From positions 62,001-126,000 of the forward strand of contig NZ_NMQW01000034.1 in the NCBI RefSeq assembly GCF_002234615.1: a stretch of DNA of 64,000 nt. The letters are read 5' to 3'. The translations under genes and the position numbers were made by a program. The notes beneath the pieces are model-generated. The model searched no databases, was not told the DNA's origin, and saw only the letters and a list, made by a program, of their open reading frames with translations. Source of the stretch: Paenibacillus rigui. Lineage in GTDB: Bacteria; Bacillota; Bacilli; Paenibacillales; NBRC-103111. This document shows, piece by piece, positions 25,151 through 34,010 of this stretch (position 1 is the first letter of the stretch; every line of letters starts with the position of its first letter).

Positions 25151-25495
25151 ATGAAAGCACAGTGGACTTTTATATTCATCTTGATATTTGCCTTGGTTAC
25201 CGCCCTATTCGCTGTCATTAACGTAGAGCCGGTTCAGGTGCATCTGTTGTTCACCGAGACTACGGCTCCGCTCATTCTAATTATTTTGAGCTCGACTCTG
25301 CTCGGAGGACTGATCGTCGGCTTGATTGGCATAACCAAGCAATTCAAGCTCAAACGCACGATCAAAACGCTCGAAAAACAGCTGAACGACCTGAAATCGG
25401 GACCAATCCAGACTGAAACGACGGTAACGGCTCCTGCCGCTCCTTCACCGGCTGCAGCTCCCTCCATCAGCAGTGACACGAAACCTGTGGAGTAG
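25151..25495 (+). CDS. LapA domain membrane protein
   Basis: This 114-residue protein has two membrane helices (WTFIFILIFALVTALFAVI and PLILIILSSTLLGGLIVGLIGI) bracketing the NVEPVQVHLLF linker typical of the LapA/DUF1049 domain. A basic amphipathic helix (KRTIKTLEKQLNDL) and an Ala/Pro-rich tail follow. LapA proteins are linked to lipopolysaccharide assembly in Gram-negatives; their role in Gram-positives is unknown. ATG 25151 follows AAAGGATG. Confidence 0.88.
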   Translation: MKAQWTFIFILIFALVTALFAVINVEPVQVHLLFTETTAPLILIILSSTLLGGLIVGLIGITKQFKLKRTIKTLEKQLNDLKSGPIQTETTVTAPAAPSPAAAPSISSDTKPVE

Positions 25496-25620
25496 ACTTG
25501 AATCTAAAGAAAATTTTGTCCGAATATTTTCCATTTTTACATTGAACTCTGGAAGAACTTTCATTAATATGTAATTTATAATGTTAGCAAACATAGCATA
25601 ATGTAGGAAGGATCCAACGT

Positions 25621-27273
25621 ATGATAGATCCCTTAACGCAGCAGGAACAATTACAAATGGGCATGATCGCCTTTCAATGCTCTGAATCCGGCATGGCATT
25701 ATTATCACAAGATGGAATCATACGATTAGCCAACGCAGCGTTTCATCAAGTATTAGGCTACGAGAACGGACAGCTTGCTGGAGAGCCCTTACATACCTTG
25801 CTTCACCCCAGAATGCACGCTAAGGACATAAGCCGCTTGGAGTCGGCTGAGGAAATCCACTTCCTTCATCTGGAAGGTTACCCTGTTCACGCACATGCAG
25901 CTCTTAAGCTACTCGAGCCTTCTACGGCGTCCAACTGTGCATTTCTGCTGGAATTGAAAAAAACGACCCCCTTCCGGTCACTCCAGCATGCCAGTGGGGA
26001 AACCGCCGTGTCCCTGCCTTCCCTTGAAGAGGCTCTGGACAAAATTCCTGACGGGTTTATCTGCATCGATTCTTACAGCCGTTTTACTTATATGAACAAA
26101 GCCGCAGAACAGATGATGAAGTGCAATCGGGACAAGCTGATTGGACGATCCGTCTGGTACAGCTTCCCAGAGGCCGTCGGCACCCCTTTGTATGATCATT
26201 ATTTATCCTGCACGACAACACAAATTTCATCGAAGCAGGAATTGTACTACGCACCTTCGAATCGTTGGTTCGAGGTCCATTCTTATCCGCGAGATAACAT
26301 GTACAGTGCATTTTTTCGGGATATTACCCAAGCTAAGCATACGGAACAAACGCTGCAGGAAAGTGAGAGCATGTACCGGATGCTCGCGGACAATTCCACC
26401 GACATGATTGCGCGGATTGCACTCGACGGCATGTTTCTCTACATCTCTCCTGCTTCCAAAACGCTGCTCGGTTATGAACCGGAGGAGTTGATCGGACACC
26501 GGGTGTATGAATTTTTTCACCCTGAAGAATTTATGGTTCAGCTCTATCAAGAGAAGATGCAGCTGAGCGATCTGCATTTGAATCTGAACGCCTACCGGTT
26601 CCGCAAAAAAGACGGGACCTATATTTGGTTCGAATCGACGGCCCGTTATATTTTAAATGATCAAGGACTCCAAACGGAGATTATTTCTATTTCCCGGGAC
26701 ATTTCGGCTCGCAAGCATGTGGAGCGCCAGCTTCTCGAAACCAATGAGCTGCTGCAAAAAATATCAACGGTCGATGCCTTAACAGGCGTTGCGAACCGTC
26801 GCGGCTTTGACGAATGCTTCCAGCGCGAATGGAAACAAGGCGTTCGTGATGCCACGGCTCTATCTATGATTCTTGTCGATATCGACAATTTCAAAAGATA
26901 TAACGACTCCCATGGTCATGCCCAAGGGGACTTGTGTCTCAAAAAGGTAGCTGTCGCTCTAAGCCAAGCGGCGGAACGGCCAGGAGATTTTATTGCGCGA
27001 TACGGCGGGGAGGAATTCGTTCTACTGCTCCCGGCAACGGACACACGCGGTGCTTACAAGGTTGCAGAGAAGCTGCGGAAGGCTGTGGAATCGCTGCGAA
27101 TCGTGCACAACCGCTCGGAAACGACCCTTGTCACCGTCAGCCTGGGGACAGCCACGATGACCCCATCGCGCGACATGGATCCGGAGGAGCTGTTCATTCG
27201 CGCGGACAAAGCGCTGTATCAAGCCAAACAGGATGGCCGGAATTTATCAAGAATTTACCAATGTGAAGCATAA
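25621..27273 (+). CDS. PAS-PAS-PAS-GGDEF diguanylate cyclase
   Basis: This 550-residue cytoplasmic signalling protein makes cyclic di-GMP from two GTP. Three PAS/PAC modules occupy about residues 15-110, 138-235 and 245-370 (for example IRLANAAFHQVLGYENGQL and LLGYEPEELIGHRVYEFFHPEE). The GGDEF domain spans about 375-547. The active-site loop RYGGEEF is intact, as are the metal/GTP segment DIDNFKRYNDSHGHAQGD and an R-P-G-D inhibitory site five residues ahead, so product feedback is likely. There are no membrane helices, hence a soluble sensor of unknown signal. A TATAAT lies near 25577. Confidence 0.95.
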   Translation: MIDPLTQQEQLQMGMIAFQCSESGMALLSQDGIIRLANAAFHQVLGYENGQLAGEPLHTLLHPRMHAKDISRLESAEEIHFLHLEGYPVHAHAALKLLEPSTASNCAFLLELKKTTPFRSLQHASGETAVSLPSLEEALDKIPDGFICIDSYSRFTYMNKAAEQMMKCNRDKLIGRSVWYSFPEAVGTPLYDHYLSCTTTQISSKQELYYAPSNRWFEVHSYPRDNMYSAFFRDITQAKHTEQTLQESESMYRMLADNSTDMIARIALDGMFLYISPASKTLLGYEPEELIGHRVYEFFHPEEFMVQLYQEKMQLSDLHLNLNAYRFRKKDGTYIWFESTARYILNDQGLQTEIISISRDISARKHVERQLLETNELLQKISTVDALTGVANRRGFDECFQREWKQGVRDATALSMILVDIDNFKRYNDSHGHAQGDLCLKKVAVALSQAAERPGDFIARYGGEEFVLLLPATDTRGAYKVAEKLRKAVESLRIVHNRSETTLVTVSLGTATMTPSRDMDPEELFIRADKALYQAKQDGRNLSRIYQCEA

Positions 27274-27275
27274 AC

Positions 27276-27314
27276 AAATCCGCAAGTTCCTCATCGGAGC
27301 AGGCGGATTTTTTT
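27276..27314 (+). terminator. Terminator of the diguanylate cyclase gene
   Basis: AAATCCGC pairs with GCGGATTT, followed by TTTT, starting three bases after the stop codon. Confidence 0.85.
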
Positions 27315-27425
27315 GTATGAACTTGTATTTGTCTGGAACAAAAAGGAATTCAATTACGTTAAGAGAATTGAAAGAAGCTTTTACATCAAGATGAAGCTTC
27401 ATCCAAACGATGTCGGAGGGATTTC

Positions 27426-29903
27426 ATGAAAAAAATAGCAGCTTTAGCCTGCCTGCTGGCATGCACCGTATTTTCTTCTGGCGCTTCACTGCCTTCTGCA
27501 GCCGAGCCTGTCCCCGGATCAGGCATCGCCCTGCAATTGAACGGGGAGGCGATGAGCCTCAGTGCCGAGCCTCGCATGATGGACAGTACGCTTATGGTTC
27601 CGCTAAGGGACATAGCCGAAGCCTTGGGGGTTGAGGTGGACTGGGACGAGACCCGCCGTACCGCAACTGCAAAAAAAGAGGAGCTCCACATCGGGTTAAC
27701 CGTTGATGATAGGCAGGCGACGCGTCAAGACCATCCAATCCAGCTGGAAACGGCTCCGCGTATGGAGAATGGCAAATTGTTCGTGCCCCTTCGCTTTTTC
27801 AGCGAGTCCTTTGACTTCAATGTTATGTGGGATGGGCCAAACCAAACGGTCTCCATCGTGGACCCTTCCAAGTCCTTGCCTGCCATTGGGACGGAAGAGC
27901 ATTTGCAGCAGCTGCTGCAGCAAGCTTCCTCGGCCGGCTATGCTATAACTATGCCCCCTGGCTCTATGATCGCCTTAGAGGATAGCTCGGTCGCAGTCCA
28001 GCGGGAGCCGGTCACGACCATGAAGGAAAAGAGCGCGGCCTCTGTCCCGGCGGCAGCCCCGTCCAATCCAGCTCCCTCCTATTCCACGACCAATGTTCAG
28101 GTTGAAGGTGTGGATGAGTCGGATATGATTAAAACCGATGGAACTTATATTTACCAGGTGAATCGCAACCGGGTCATCATTACCGAAGCCTATCCCGCGG
28201 ACAGGATGAAGGTTGTTCAAGCCTTGACGTTCGAGGATGTCAATTTCCGTGCAGCAGAGCTGTATATTGACGATAAACAAATGGTGGTTATCGGCAGCAC
28301 TCACTATCCTGTGGATCGTTCCATACAGCCTGCCGGATCACAAGACAGTTCCGCCCCTGCCGTACAGCCTGTGGATGGAGCAGCAACGATGAAGAAAATC
28401 GCCGTTCTTCCCGTGCGTCCCCAGCAGGTAACGACCAAAGCGATCATCTACGAGCTGGGTAATCGGAGCAGCACATTAAAAAAAGTGCGCGAGGTTGAGC
28501 TTGAAGGCTCCTACGTATCCTCCCGCAAGGTAGGCAGCTCGCTTTACCTGATAGCGAACAAGCATTTTGGCTACTACCCTATACTGAGAGTCAAGGGCGG
28601 CAATTTGTCGGAGCTGAAGGAGAACTCCTCTGCCCCGAACTACCCGGCTCCGGCTTATAAGGACTCGGCGGCTGGAGATGAATTCATCCACATCGGCTAT
28701 GAGGATATCCGATATTTTCCGGAATCCGTTCAGCCGAATTATTTGATGATCGGGGGTGTTAATCTGGAGCAGCCCGATCAGAAAATGTCTGTACAGAGCT
28801 ATCTTGGCTCCGGGAGTCAGGTGTATGCGTCTCCCAACAATATATACGTTGTAACAAATGAATACACCTCCGTACCCGTGCAGCCGCAAGATATCGCCGA
28901 ATCCAAAAGGCGCATCGCCTTCCCCATGCAAGAACATAGTGTCATCTACAAGTTCGGTATGGGTGAAGGCAAAATCCGGTATGCCGGCCGCGGCAAAGTA
29001 CCCGGTCATAGCATCAATCAGTTTGCAATGGACGAAAGCAACGGCTACTTCCGCATCGCCACGACTCAAGGTCAGATGGACAGCAGCAATCAATATGTAA
29101 CAACGAATCAAATGTACGTACTGGATGAATCGTTGAAAACAATCGGAAACATAGAGGACATTGCCCCAGGGGAACAAATCTATTCCGTTCGCTATGCAGG
29201 AGACCGTGCCTACATGGTCACCTTCCGTACCGTCGATCCGCTCTTCGTGATTGATCTCAAACAGCCTCAGGAGCCAAAAATTCTCGGCAAGCTCAAAATT
29301 CCGGGCTACAGCAATTACTTGCATCCTTACGATGAAAATCATTTGATCGGCTTCGGCAAGGATACCTTGGAAGTGAGCAATGACTTACCCAGTGTGACAG
29401 GCATGCAGCCATCCAGTGTATTTTACCAAGGGATGAAAATGGCCTTGTTTGATGTGACCGACGTAGAACATCCGAAGGTGCTTTATACGGAAAATATCGG
29501 GGACCGCGGCACCGATTCCGAGCTATTGCACAATCATAAAGCGCTGCTTTATTCGAAAGAGCAAGGAATTCTTGCATTTCCAGTAACCGTTCGGGAAGTC
29601 GACCATACCAGCTCCCCAGCCTCTTCAGTAAAAGAGAATGCAGCTCTGCGTTACGGCAGCTTCACATTCCAAGGGGCTTACGTCTATAAACTGGACTTAA
29701 CCGGCGGCTTTAAGCTGCAGGGGAAAATTACCCATCTGACACAAGAGGATTATGATAAATCCGGTCAATACGGCTCGGCCTTTGAACGTAATATTCGACG
29801 TATTCTGTCCATAGGAACTACGCTGTACACTTCCTCCGAGCAAATGTTAAAAGCTACCGAGCTCGCCTCCTTCAAGGACGTAGGGTCTGTGACGCTTCCT
29901 TAA
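27426..29903 (+). CDS. Secreted protein: CuAO N-terminal domain plus beta-propeller
   Basis: This 825-residue exported protein starts with a signal peptide (MKKIAALACLLACTVFSSGA). A copper-amine-oxidase N-terminal domain covers about residues 35-145 (MVPLRDIAEALGVEVDW and LFVPLRFFSESFDFNVMWD). The remainder, from about 225, is the beta-propeller domain of COG4880/PF09826 type, opening with VEGVDESDMIKTDGTYIY, a diagnostic phrase of that family. The function is unknown; the CuAO_N module is a stalk used on many Paenibacillus surface proteins and brings no oxidase activity. CGGAGGG precedes ATG 27426. Confidence 0.92.
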   Translation: MKKIAALACLLACTVFSSGASLPSAAEPVPGSGIALQLNGEAMSLSAEPRMMDSTLMVPLRDIAEALGVEVDWDETRRTATAKKEELHIGLTVDDRQATRQDHPIQLETAPRMENGKLFVPLRFFSESFDFNVMWDGPNQTVSIVDPSKSLPAIGTEEHLQQLLQQASSAGYAITMPPGSMIALEDSSVAVQREPVTTMKEKSAASVPAAAPSNPAPSYSTTNVQVEGVDESDMIKTDGTYIYQVNRNRVIITEAYPADRMKVVQALTFEDVNFRAAELYIDDKQMVVIGSTHYPVDRSIQPAGSQDSSAPAVQPVDGAATMKKIAVLPVRPQQVTTKAIIYELGNRSSTLKKVREVELEGSYVSSRKVGSSLYLIANKHFGYYPILRVKGGNLSELKENSSAPNYPAPAYKDSAAGDEFIHIGYEDIRYFPESVQPNYLMIGGVNLEQPDQKMSVQSYLGSGSQVYASPNNIYVVTNEYTSVPVQPQDIAESKRRIAFPMQEHSVIYKFGMGEGKIRYAGRGKVPGHSINQFAMDESNGYFRIATTQGQMDSSNQYVTTNQMYVLDESLKTIGNIEDIAPGEQIYSVRYAGDRAYMVTFRTVDPLFVIDLKQPQEPKILGKLKIPGYSNYLHPYDENHLIGFGKDTLEVSNDLPSVTGMQPSSVFYQGMKMALFDVTDVEHPKVLYTENIGDRGTDSELLHNHKALLYSKEQGILAFPVTVREVDHTSSPASSVKENAALRYGSFTFQGAYVYKLDLTGGFKLQGKITHLTQEDYDKSGQYGSAFERNIRRILSIGTTLYTSSEQMLKATELASFKDVGSVTLP

Positions 29904-29976
29904 GTCCAGCCCCCACAGGGTATTGTCCCGACCCGGTGTGGAACAGCTTTGAGAAAACCGGAGCCTTCCAACGGCT

Positions 29977-30024
29977 AAGACGCCCCCAACCACATTCCGA
30001 TGTGGATTTGGAGGCGTCTTTATT
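29977..30024. terminator. Shared terminator between the beta-propeller gene and the DUF92 gene
   Basis: AAGACGCC pairs with GGCGTCTT, with an inner CCACA/TGTGG helix. It lies between converging genes and has T-rich flanks. Confidence 0.85.
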
Positions 30025-30040
30025 TGCTTAACGGCTGCTC

Positions 30041-30889
30041 TCAGATAAGCCAAGTGTATAAACCAATACTGCAGGCCCCTCCTATGACAGAGCTGGTCAG
30101 ATTAACCAGATCATTGGTCATCCATTTGAAGCCGCGAATATGCTGCGCAGCCGTATCGCAGTGGCTATTTTTCTCCAGATCGCGGCCGCATATGTGACAT
30201 CGGTACATGACCTGGCATACCGCCCCAAGCCATGAATCAACCAACGACCCTATTGTCCCGCCTATACCTCCCAGTACGAGCAAAGACCACAGGGAATAGG
30301 CTGCCCCGGGATCCTGGGCTCCATTGGCAGGTACATTCGCCGGGTTCAGCTCCCCACCGCTTAGCACCCAGGCCGATGCTCCTATCAACAAGCCTCCGGC
30401 AGCGGAAGCCGTCAAGCCGAGCCGCGTCACCCCTCCGGAGGTGCCGGCAGGCACCTTCCTTCCGCTCACGATGGATCGGGGCTGCGAATGGCTCAATCCG
30501 CCGATCTCCGTCGCCCACGTATCTGCATTCACGGTAGCCATAATTCCGACAAATGCAGCCCACCAAAAAGGACTTGGCCATAGCAGGTTACCGAGGCACA
30601 TCACAGCAGCCAAGCCTCCGTTCGCCATGACTTGTCCCGCATCTCTGCGTCCGGATTTGGCATAATTCGCTTCCACCGATGCCTTCTGCCGATGCTTCCA
30701 CTTGGATAATAAAGTAGACGTGATAAAGAATACCAGCAGCGTTCCGAACCAGGCCGCATTGCCCGCTGCATAGAGCAAGGTCCCAACGACAACCGCTGCC
30801 AAAGCACCGGACAAAGAAAGCGATTTTTTTGCAAAAGCGGCACCTGCAACGATGACACTGCAGCCGAGTCCAACGATCCATTCCAGCAT
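30041..30889 (-). CDS. DUF92 family integral membrane protein
   Basis: This 282-residue membrane protein has six or seven helices. Family signatures include GALAAVVVGTLLYAAG, the conserved FVGIMATVNADTWATEIGGLS region and GTSGGVTRLG. Relatives in plants (VTE6) phosphorylate phytyl phosphate, so a polyprenyl or lipid phosphate kinase role is possible here but unproven. A cytoplasmic loop near residue 230 has the pattern YRCHICGRD then SHC, a possible metal site. Confidence 0.86.
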   Translation of the reverse strand: MLEWIVGLGCSVIVAGAAFAKKSLSLSGALAAVVVGTLLYAAGNAAWFGTLLVFFITSTLLSKWKHRQKASVEANYAKSGRRDAGQVMANGGLAAVMCLGNLLWPSPFWWAAFVGIMATVNADTWATEIGGLSHSQPRSIVSGRKVPAGTSGGVTRLGLTASAAGGLLIGASAWVLSGGELNPANVPANGAQDPGAAYSLWSLLVLGGIGGTIGSLVDSWLGAVCQVMYRCHICGRDLEKNSHCDTAAQHIRGFKWMTNDLVNLTSSVIGGACSIGLYTWLI

Positions 30890-31015
30890 AAATTGCGTGC
30901 CCCTTTCTATACTCTTTTTGTGGATGAAAATAGGAAACTAATGATTTACAGACTATACACATTATAATATGATTTGCGTAGATGGAAAAATGAAACATGT
31001 CGGGAGGGTATTAGT

Positions 31016-32194
31016 GTGCTGAATGCCGAGCAGGCCGGATCGTCAGGGATGATGAGGGAACCTGAGCCGCATGAAATGCTGCGTATTATTTTTGACTATG
31101 CTGCAAAAATCGCAAATGAGCGCCGCTTGGAGCATCTGCTAAAGCTGATGGCGGATATGGGACGGGAAATGATTGTTGCCGATCGCTGTACGGTATGGCT
31201 GCTGGATCATCAAAACGAGGAGCTGTATTCCGCGGTCGCCCATGGGGTTCCGCTGCTGAGAATGCCTCTGCATGCAGGTTTGGTCGGTTATTCCGTGACG
31301 ACGGGAAAGCCTGTTTTTATAGATGACGCGTATCAAAACGTCGAGTTTAAAGAGGTATTGGAAAGCGGCGCCCTGGCCATGGACAGGAAAACCGGCTATC
31401 GCACCAAGGCTTTGATGGTCATTCCCTTCCGCAACAATAACGGGGACATTATGGGGGCCTACCAGGCGGTTAACAAGCTGACGGAAGATGAGCAATTCTC
31501 TAAGAAGGATATGGATTACTTAACGCTTGCCGCTTCTTATGCCGGCAAATCATTGGAATCGTCCCTGCTGACTCATGAAATCGAGGAAACCCAAAAGGAA
31601 ATTATTTTCACGATGGGTGAAATCGGGGAAAGCCGGTCCAAGGAAACGGGCAATCATGTGAAGCGGGTCGCGGAGTTTTCCTATACCCTTGCCCTCGGCT
31701 TAGGCTTATCAGAGGAAGAAGCGGAGCTGTTAAAAATCGCTTCTCCGATGCATGATATCGGCAAGGTGGCCATCCCAGACGAGGTGCTCAAAAAACCGGG
31801 CAAGCTGACAGACGAAGAGTTCACGATCATGAAGACGCATTCGCAGGTCGGCTACGAGCTGTTGAACAAATCGAACCGCAAAATACTAAAGGCCGCAGCT
31901 ATCGTTGCCCATCAGCACCATGAGAAATGGAACGGACTTGGCTATCCTCAGGGACTGAGGGGAGAAGAAATCCACATCTTTGGCAGAATCACGGCCATTG
32001 CCGATGTTTTCGATGCTCTGGGGAGCAAGCGGGTATATAAAGCGGCTTGGGAGCTGGATCGGATTATAGACTTGATCAAAGAAGAACGAGGCAGGCACTT
32101 TGATCCGCAGGTTGTCGATGTTTTCTTCAAGCTGCTGCCCGAACTGTTGAAGATCAGAGATGCATACTCCGATCATGCGTTGGAGAGCAATTGA
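31016..32194 (+). CDS. GAF-HD-GYP protein, probable cyclic-di-GMP phosphodiesterase
   Basis: This is a soluble protein of 392 residues. A GAF sensor domain covers about residues 25-185 and an HD-GYP domain about 195-375. The HD pair lies in MHDIGKVAIPDEVL and the GYP element in HHEKWNGLGYP, followed by RITAIADVFDAL. HD-GYP enzymes cut c-di-GMP to GMP or pGpG. The key metal ligands appear intact. The start is GTG 31016, five bases after GGGAGGG; the ATG at 30974 lacks a ribosome binding site. The signal for the GAF domain is unknown. Confidence 0.93.
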   Translation: MLNAEQAGSSGMMREPEPHEMLRIIFDYAAKIANERRLEHLLKLMADMGREMIVADRCTVWLLDHQNEELYSAVAHGVPLLRMPLHAGLVGYSVTTGKPVFIDDAYQNVEFKEVLESGALAMDRKTGYRTKALMVIPFRNNNGDIMGAYQAVNKLTEDEQFSKKDMDYLTLAASYAGKSLESSLLTHEIEETQKEIIFTMGEIGESRSKETGNHVKRVAEFSYTLALGLGLSEEEAELLKIASPMHDIGKVAIPDEVLKKPGKLTDEEFTIMKTHSQVGYELLNKSNRKILKAAAIVAHQHHEKWNGLGYPQGLRGEEIHIFGRITAIADVFDALGSKRVYKAAWELDRIIDLIKEERGRHFDPQVVDVFFKLLPELLKIRDAYSDHALESN

Positions 32195-32207
32195 GGATAC
32201 ATGACAG

Positions 32208-32252
32208 AAAAAGAAGCTCTGCAGCCGTCCAGGCGGCTTCGGAGCTTCTTTT
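32208..32252. terminator. Shared terminator between the HD-GYP and FAH-family genes
   Basis: AAAAGAAGCTC pairs with GAGCTTCTTTT around an inner GCAGCCG/CGGCTTC helix, between converging genes. Confidence 0.86.
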
Positions 32253-32255
32253 GAT

Positions 32256-32885
32256 TTACTCGTTTATTTGGACCGTAAAGGCACCGAAGCTTTCTTCCCC
32301 CCACAGCAGCTCCAGACGGTCGCCCGATTGTACGGCAGCCACACCTGCTGGCGTCCCTGTGTAAATGACATCTCCAGCCCCTAATCCATAGTTCGCTGCA
32401 ATGTAATCGACAATCACCTGAAGATTGAAAATCATATCATTAATATTTCCCCGCTGCACTTCTTCTCCGTTTTTGCGCAGTGAAAATTCCGTTTGCTTGA
32501 CGGCCTCAAACCCGGGAAAAGGGCGAAATTCGGAGCAAGGGGACGAATTGAGGAAGCCTTTGGCAGGCAGCCACGGGTGCCCCTTCTTTTTCAATACCGT
32601 TTGAACGTCACGCAAGGTGAAATCAATACCTAACGCCATTTGATCCACCAGTTGATCCACTGACTTGCCTGCTGCATAGTCTCCACCGATATGAAGGACA
32701 AGCTCCGTTTCAAAATGAATCTCCCCTTTACCTCCAGGCAAAGCAATCGCTTGATCCTGCATGGGGACGAAGGCGTGCGTCGGTTTGATGAAAATCATCG
32801 GCTCCTCCGGAATGTCGTTGCCAAGCTCAGCGGCATGCAGGCCGTAGTTGCGGCCTACACAATAAATGTTGCGAATCGAAGCCAT
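32256..32885 (-). CDS. Fumarylacetoacetate hydrolase family protein
   Basis: The FAH-fold enzyme has 209 residues. The motif order CVGRNYGLHAAELGN, EPMIFIKPTHAF, IHFETELVLHIG (metal-binding Glu residues), GIDFTLRDVQ and the C-terminal LGAGDVIYTGTPAGV matches hydrolases, decarboxylases or isomerases acting on 2-keto acids or acylpyruvates. The exact substrate is not set by sequence. AAGGAGG lies 11 bases before ATG 32885. The upstream AraC gene ends 60 bp away on the same strand. Confidence 0.9.
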   Translation of the reverse strand: MASIRNIYCVGRNYGLHAAELGNDIPEEPMIFIKPTHAFVPMQDQAIALPGGKGEIHFETELVLHIGGDYAAGKSVDQLVDQMALGIDFTLRDVQTVLKKKGHPWLPAKGFLNSSPCSEFRPFPGFEAVKQTEFSLRKNGEEVQRGNINDMIFNLQVIVDYIAANYGLGAGDVIYTGTPAGVAAVQSGDRLELLWGEESFGAFTVQINE

Positions 32886-32966
32886 CGTTAATCGTTCCTC
32901 CTTCATTCTCCTTAAATAAACGCTTGATCTTCATGCAACAAATTATAAGTCAAGCAGATGGAAATC

Positions 32967-33842
32967 TCAATCGGATTCATCCTTCGCAGTCTGGCCCGCC
33001 GGCTGACCTTCCTTGGTCGCCATGTACTGCAATCGAAAGCCGCTGGGCGAAATGCCGTTCATTTGCTTGAATGATTTGCTGAAGTGATATTCCTCCATAT
33101 ACCCGCAGGCTTTGGCTATTGCCTTGACCGGCAGCTCGGAGTACATTAAATAATGGCGTGCATGCTCATTACGAATATGACTGTGGTAATGCTTCGGGCT
33201 CATGCCTACGGTTTTGTGAAACATTTTGCGCAAATACGAAACCGAAATATGAAAGCGTTCTGCCAGCTCATGAATCGTAAAATCCATGTTGTAGGACGAT
33301 TCCAAATACTCCTTAACCCGCTCCAGTGCCTGACCGGCTGATTCGGCACCCTCGCTCCCTGTATCCCCATTCGAGGGAAGAAGCAGCTCGTACAGCAGGC
33401 CCGTCAGCTTAAGCTGGGGCAGCAGCGCCCCGCCTTGCACGCCCGGTACCCAGCTGCGATAAAGGTCACGGAACCGCAAGCCAAGCGCCTTGCTTTTATC
33501 CGTATGAAATGGCTTCAGGAAGGGGAGCTCCAGCTCGGCAATCGGCATAATTTCAGTCCAGCGTACATCATACCCTACCTCAGCGCAGTCAAACAGAATC
33601 ATCGTCATTTGCAGCGGATACCGCTCGTCAGAGCGCATGTCCATTTGCAGGCCGGGCCTCATATAGGCCATCATCCCGCCTTCCACCGGGAACGCCTGAT
33701 CCGTTGTAAAGATGCCTTTGCCTTCATGAATCCAGTACAAGGTATGCGCGTCCGTATTGTTCCGTTTGTCTGTCCAGCCTGACGCTGTCGGTTTGTCCAA
33801 CACCCAGCGAATATGCAGGTGAAGACGATTCATATCAACCAT
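32967..33842 (-). CDS. AraC family transcription regulator
   Basis: This 291-residue regulator has an N-terminal cupin-like sugar-sensing domain (HTLYWIHEGKGIFTTDQAFPVEGGMMAYMRPG) and a C-terminal double helix-turn-helix domain (about 185-280: FTIHELAERFHISVSYLRKMFHKTVGMSPKHY and VKAIAKACGYMEEYHFSKSFKQMNGISPSGFR). GAGGAGG precedes ATG 33842. It is divergent from the beta-glucuronidase gene across 168 bp and is a natural candidate to control it. A TTGTAC-18-TATAGT promoter lies at about 33873-33902. Confidence 0.9.
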   Translation of the reverse strand: MVDMNRLHLHIRWVLDKPTASGWTDKRNNTDAHTLYWIHEGKGIFTTDQAFPVEGGMMAYMRPGLQMDMRSDERYPLQMTMILFDCAEVGYDVRWTEIMPIAELELPFLKPFHTDKSKALGLRFRDLYRSWVPGVQGGALLPQLKLTGLLYELLLPSNGDTGSEGAESAGQALERVKEYLESSYNMDFTIHELAERFHISVSYLRKMFHKTVGMSPKHYHSHIRNEHARHYLMYSELPVKAIAKACGYMEEYHFSKSFKQMNGISPSGFRLQYMATKEGQPAGQTAKDESD

Positions 33843-34010
33843 TAGCGCCCCTCCTCCTGTTGTGTCAATTAACTATACCCCTGTAAGAGCGATTTGTACA
33901 AGAAGGAATCATCTTTTTTCCATTCTCTCCCCCTCCTATCAGTGATAAAATTTGCTTAGTTTAAAAGGTTTCATCACTCATAAAACGGCCTATTTCAGGA
34001 GGAATATCAT

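Noticed and set aside
28476-29342. 288-codon open frame antisense to the beta-propeller gene
   Set aside because: The opposite strand encodes a coherent secreted protein with signal peptide and family motifs.
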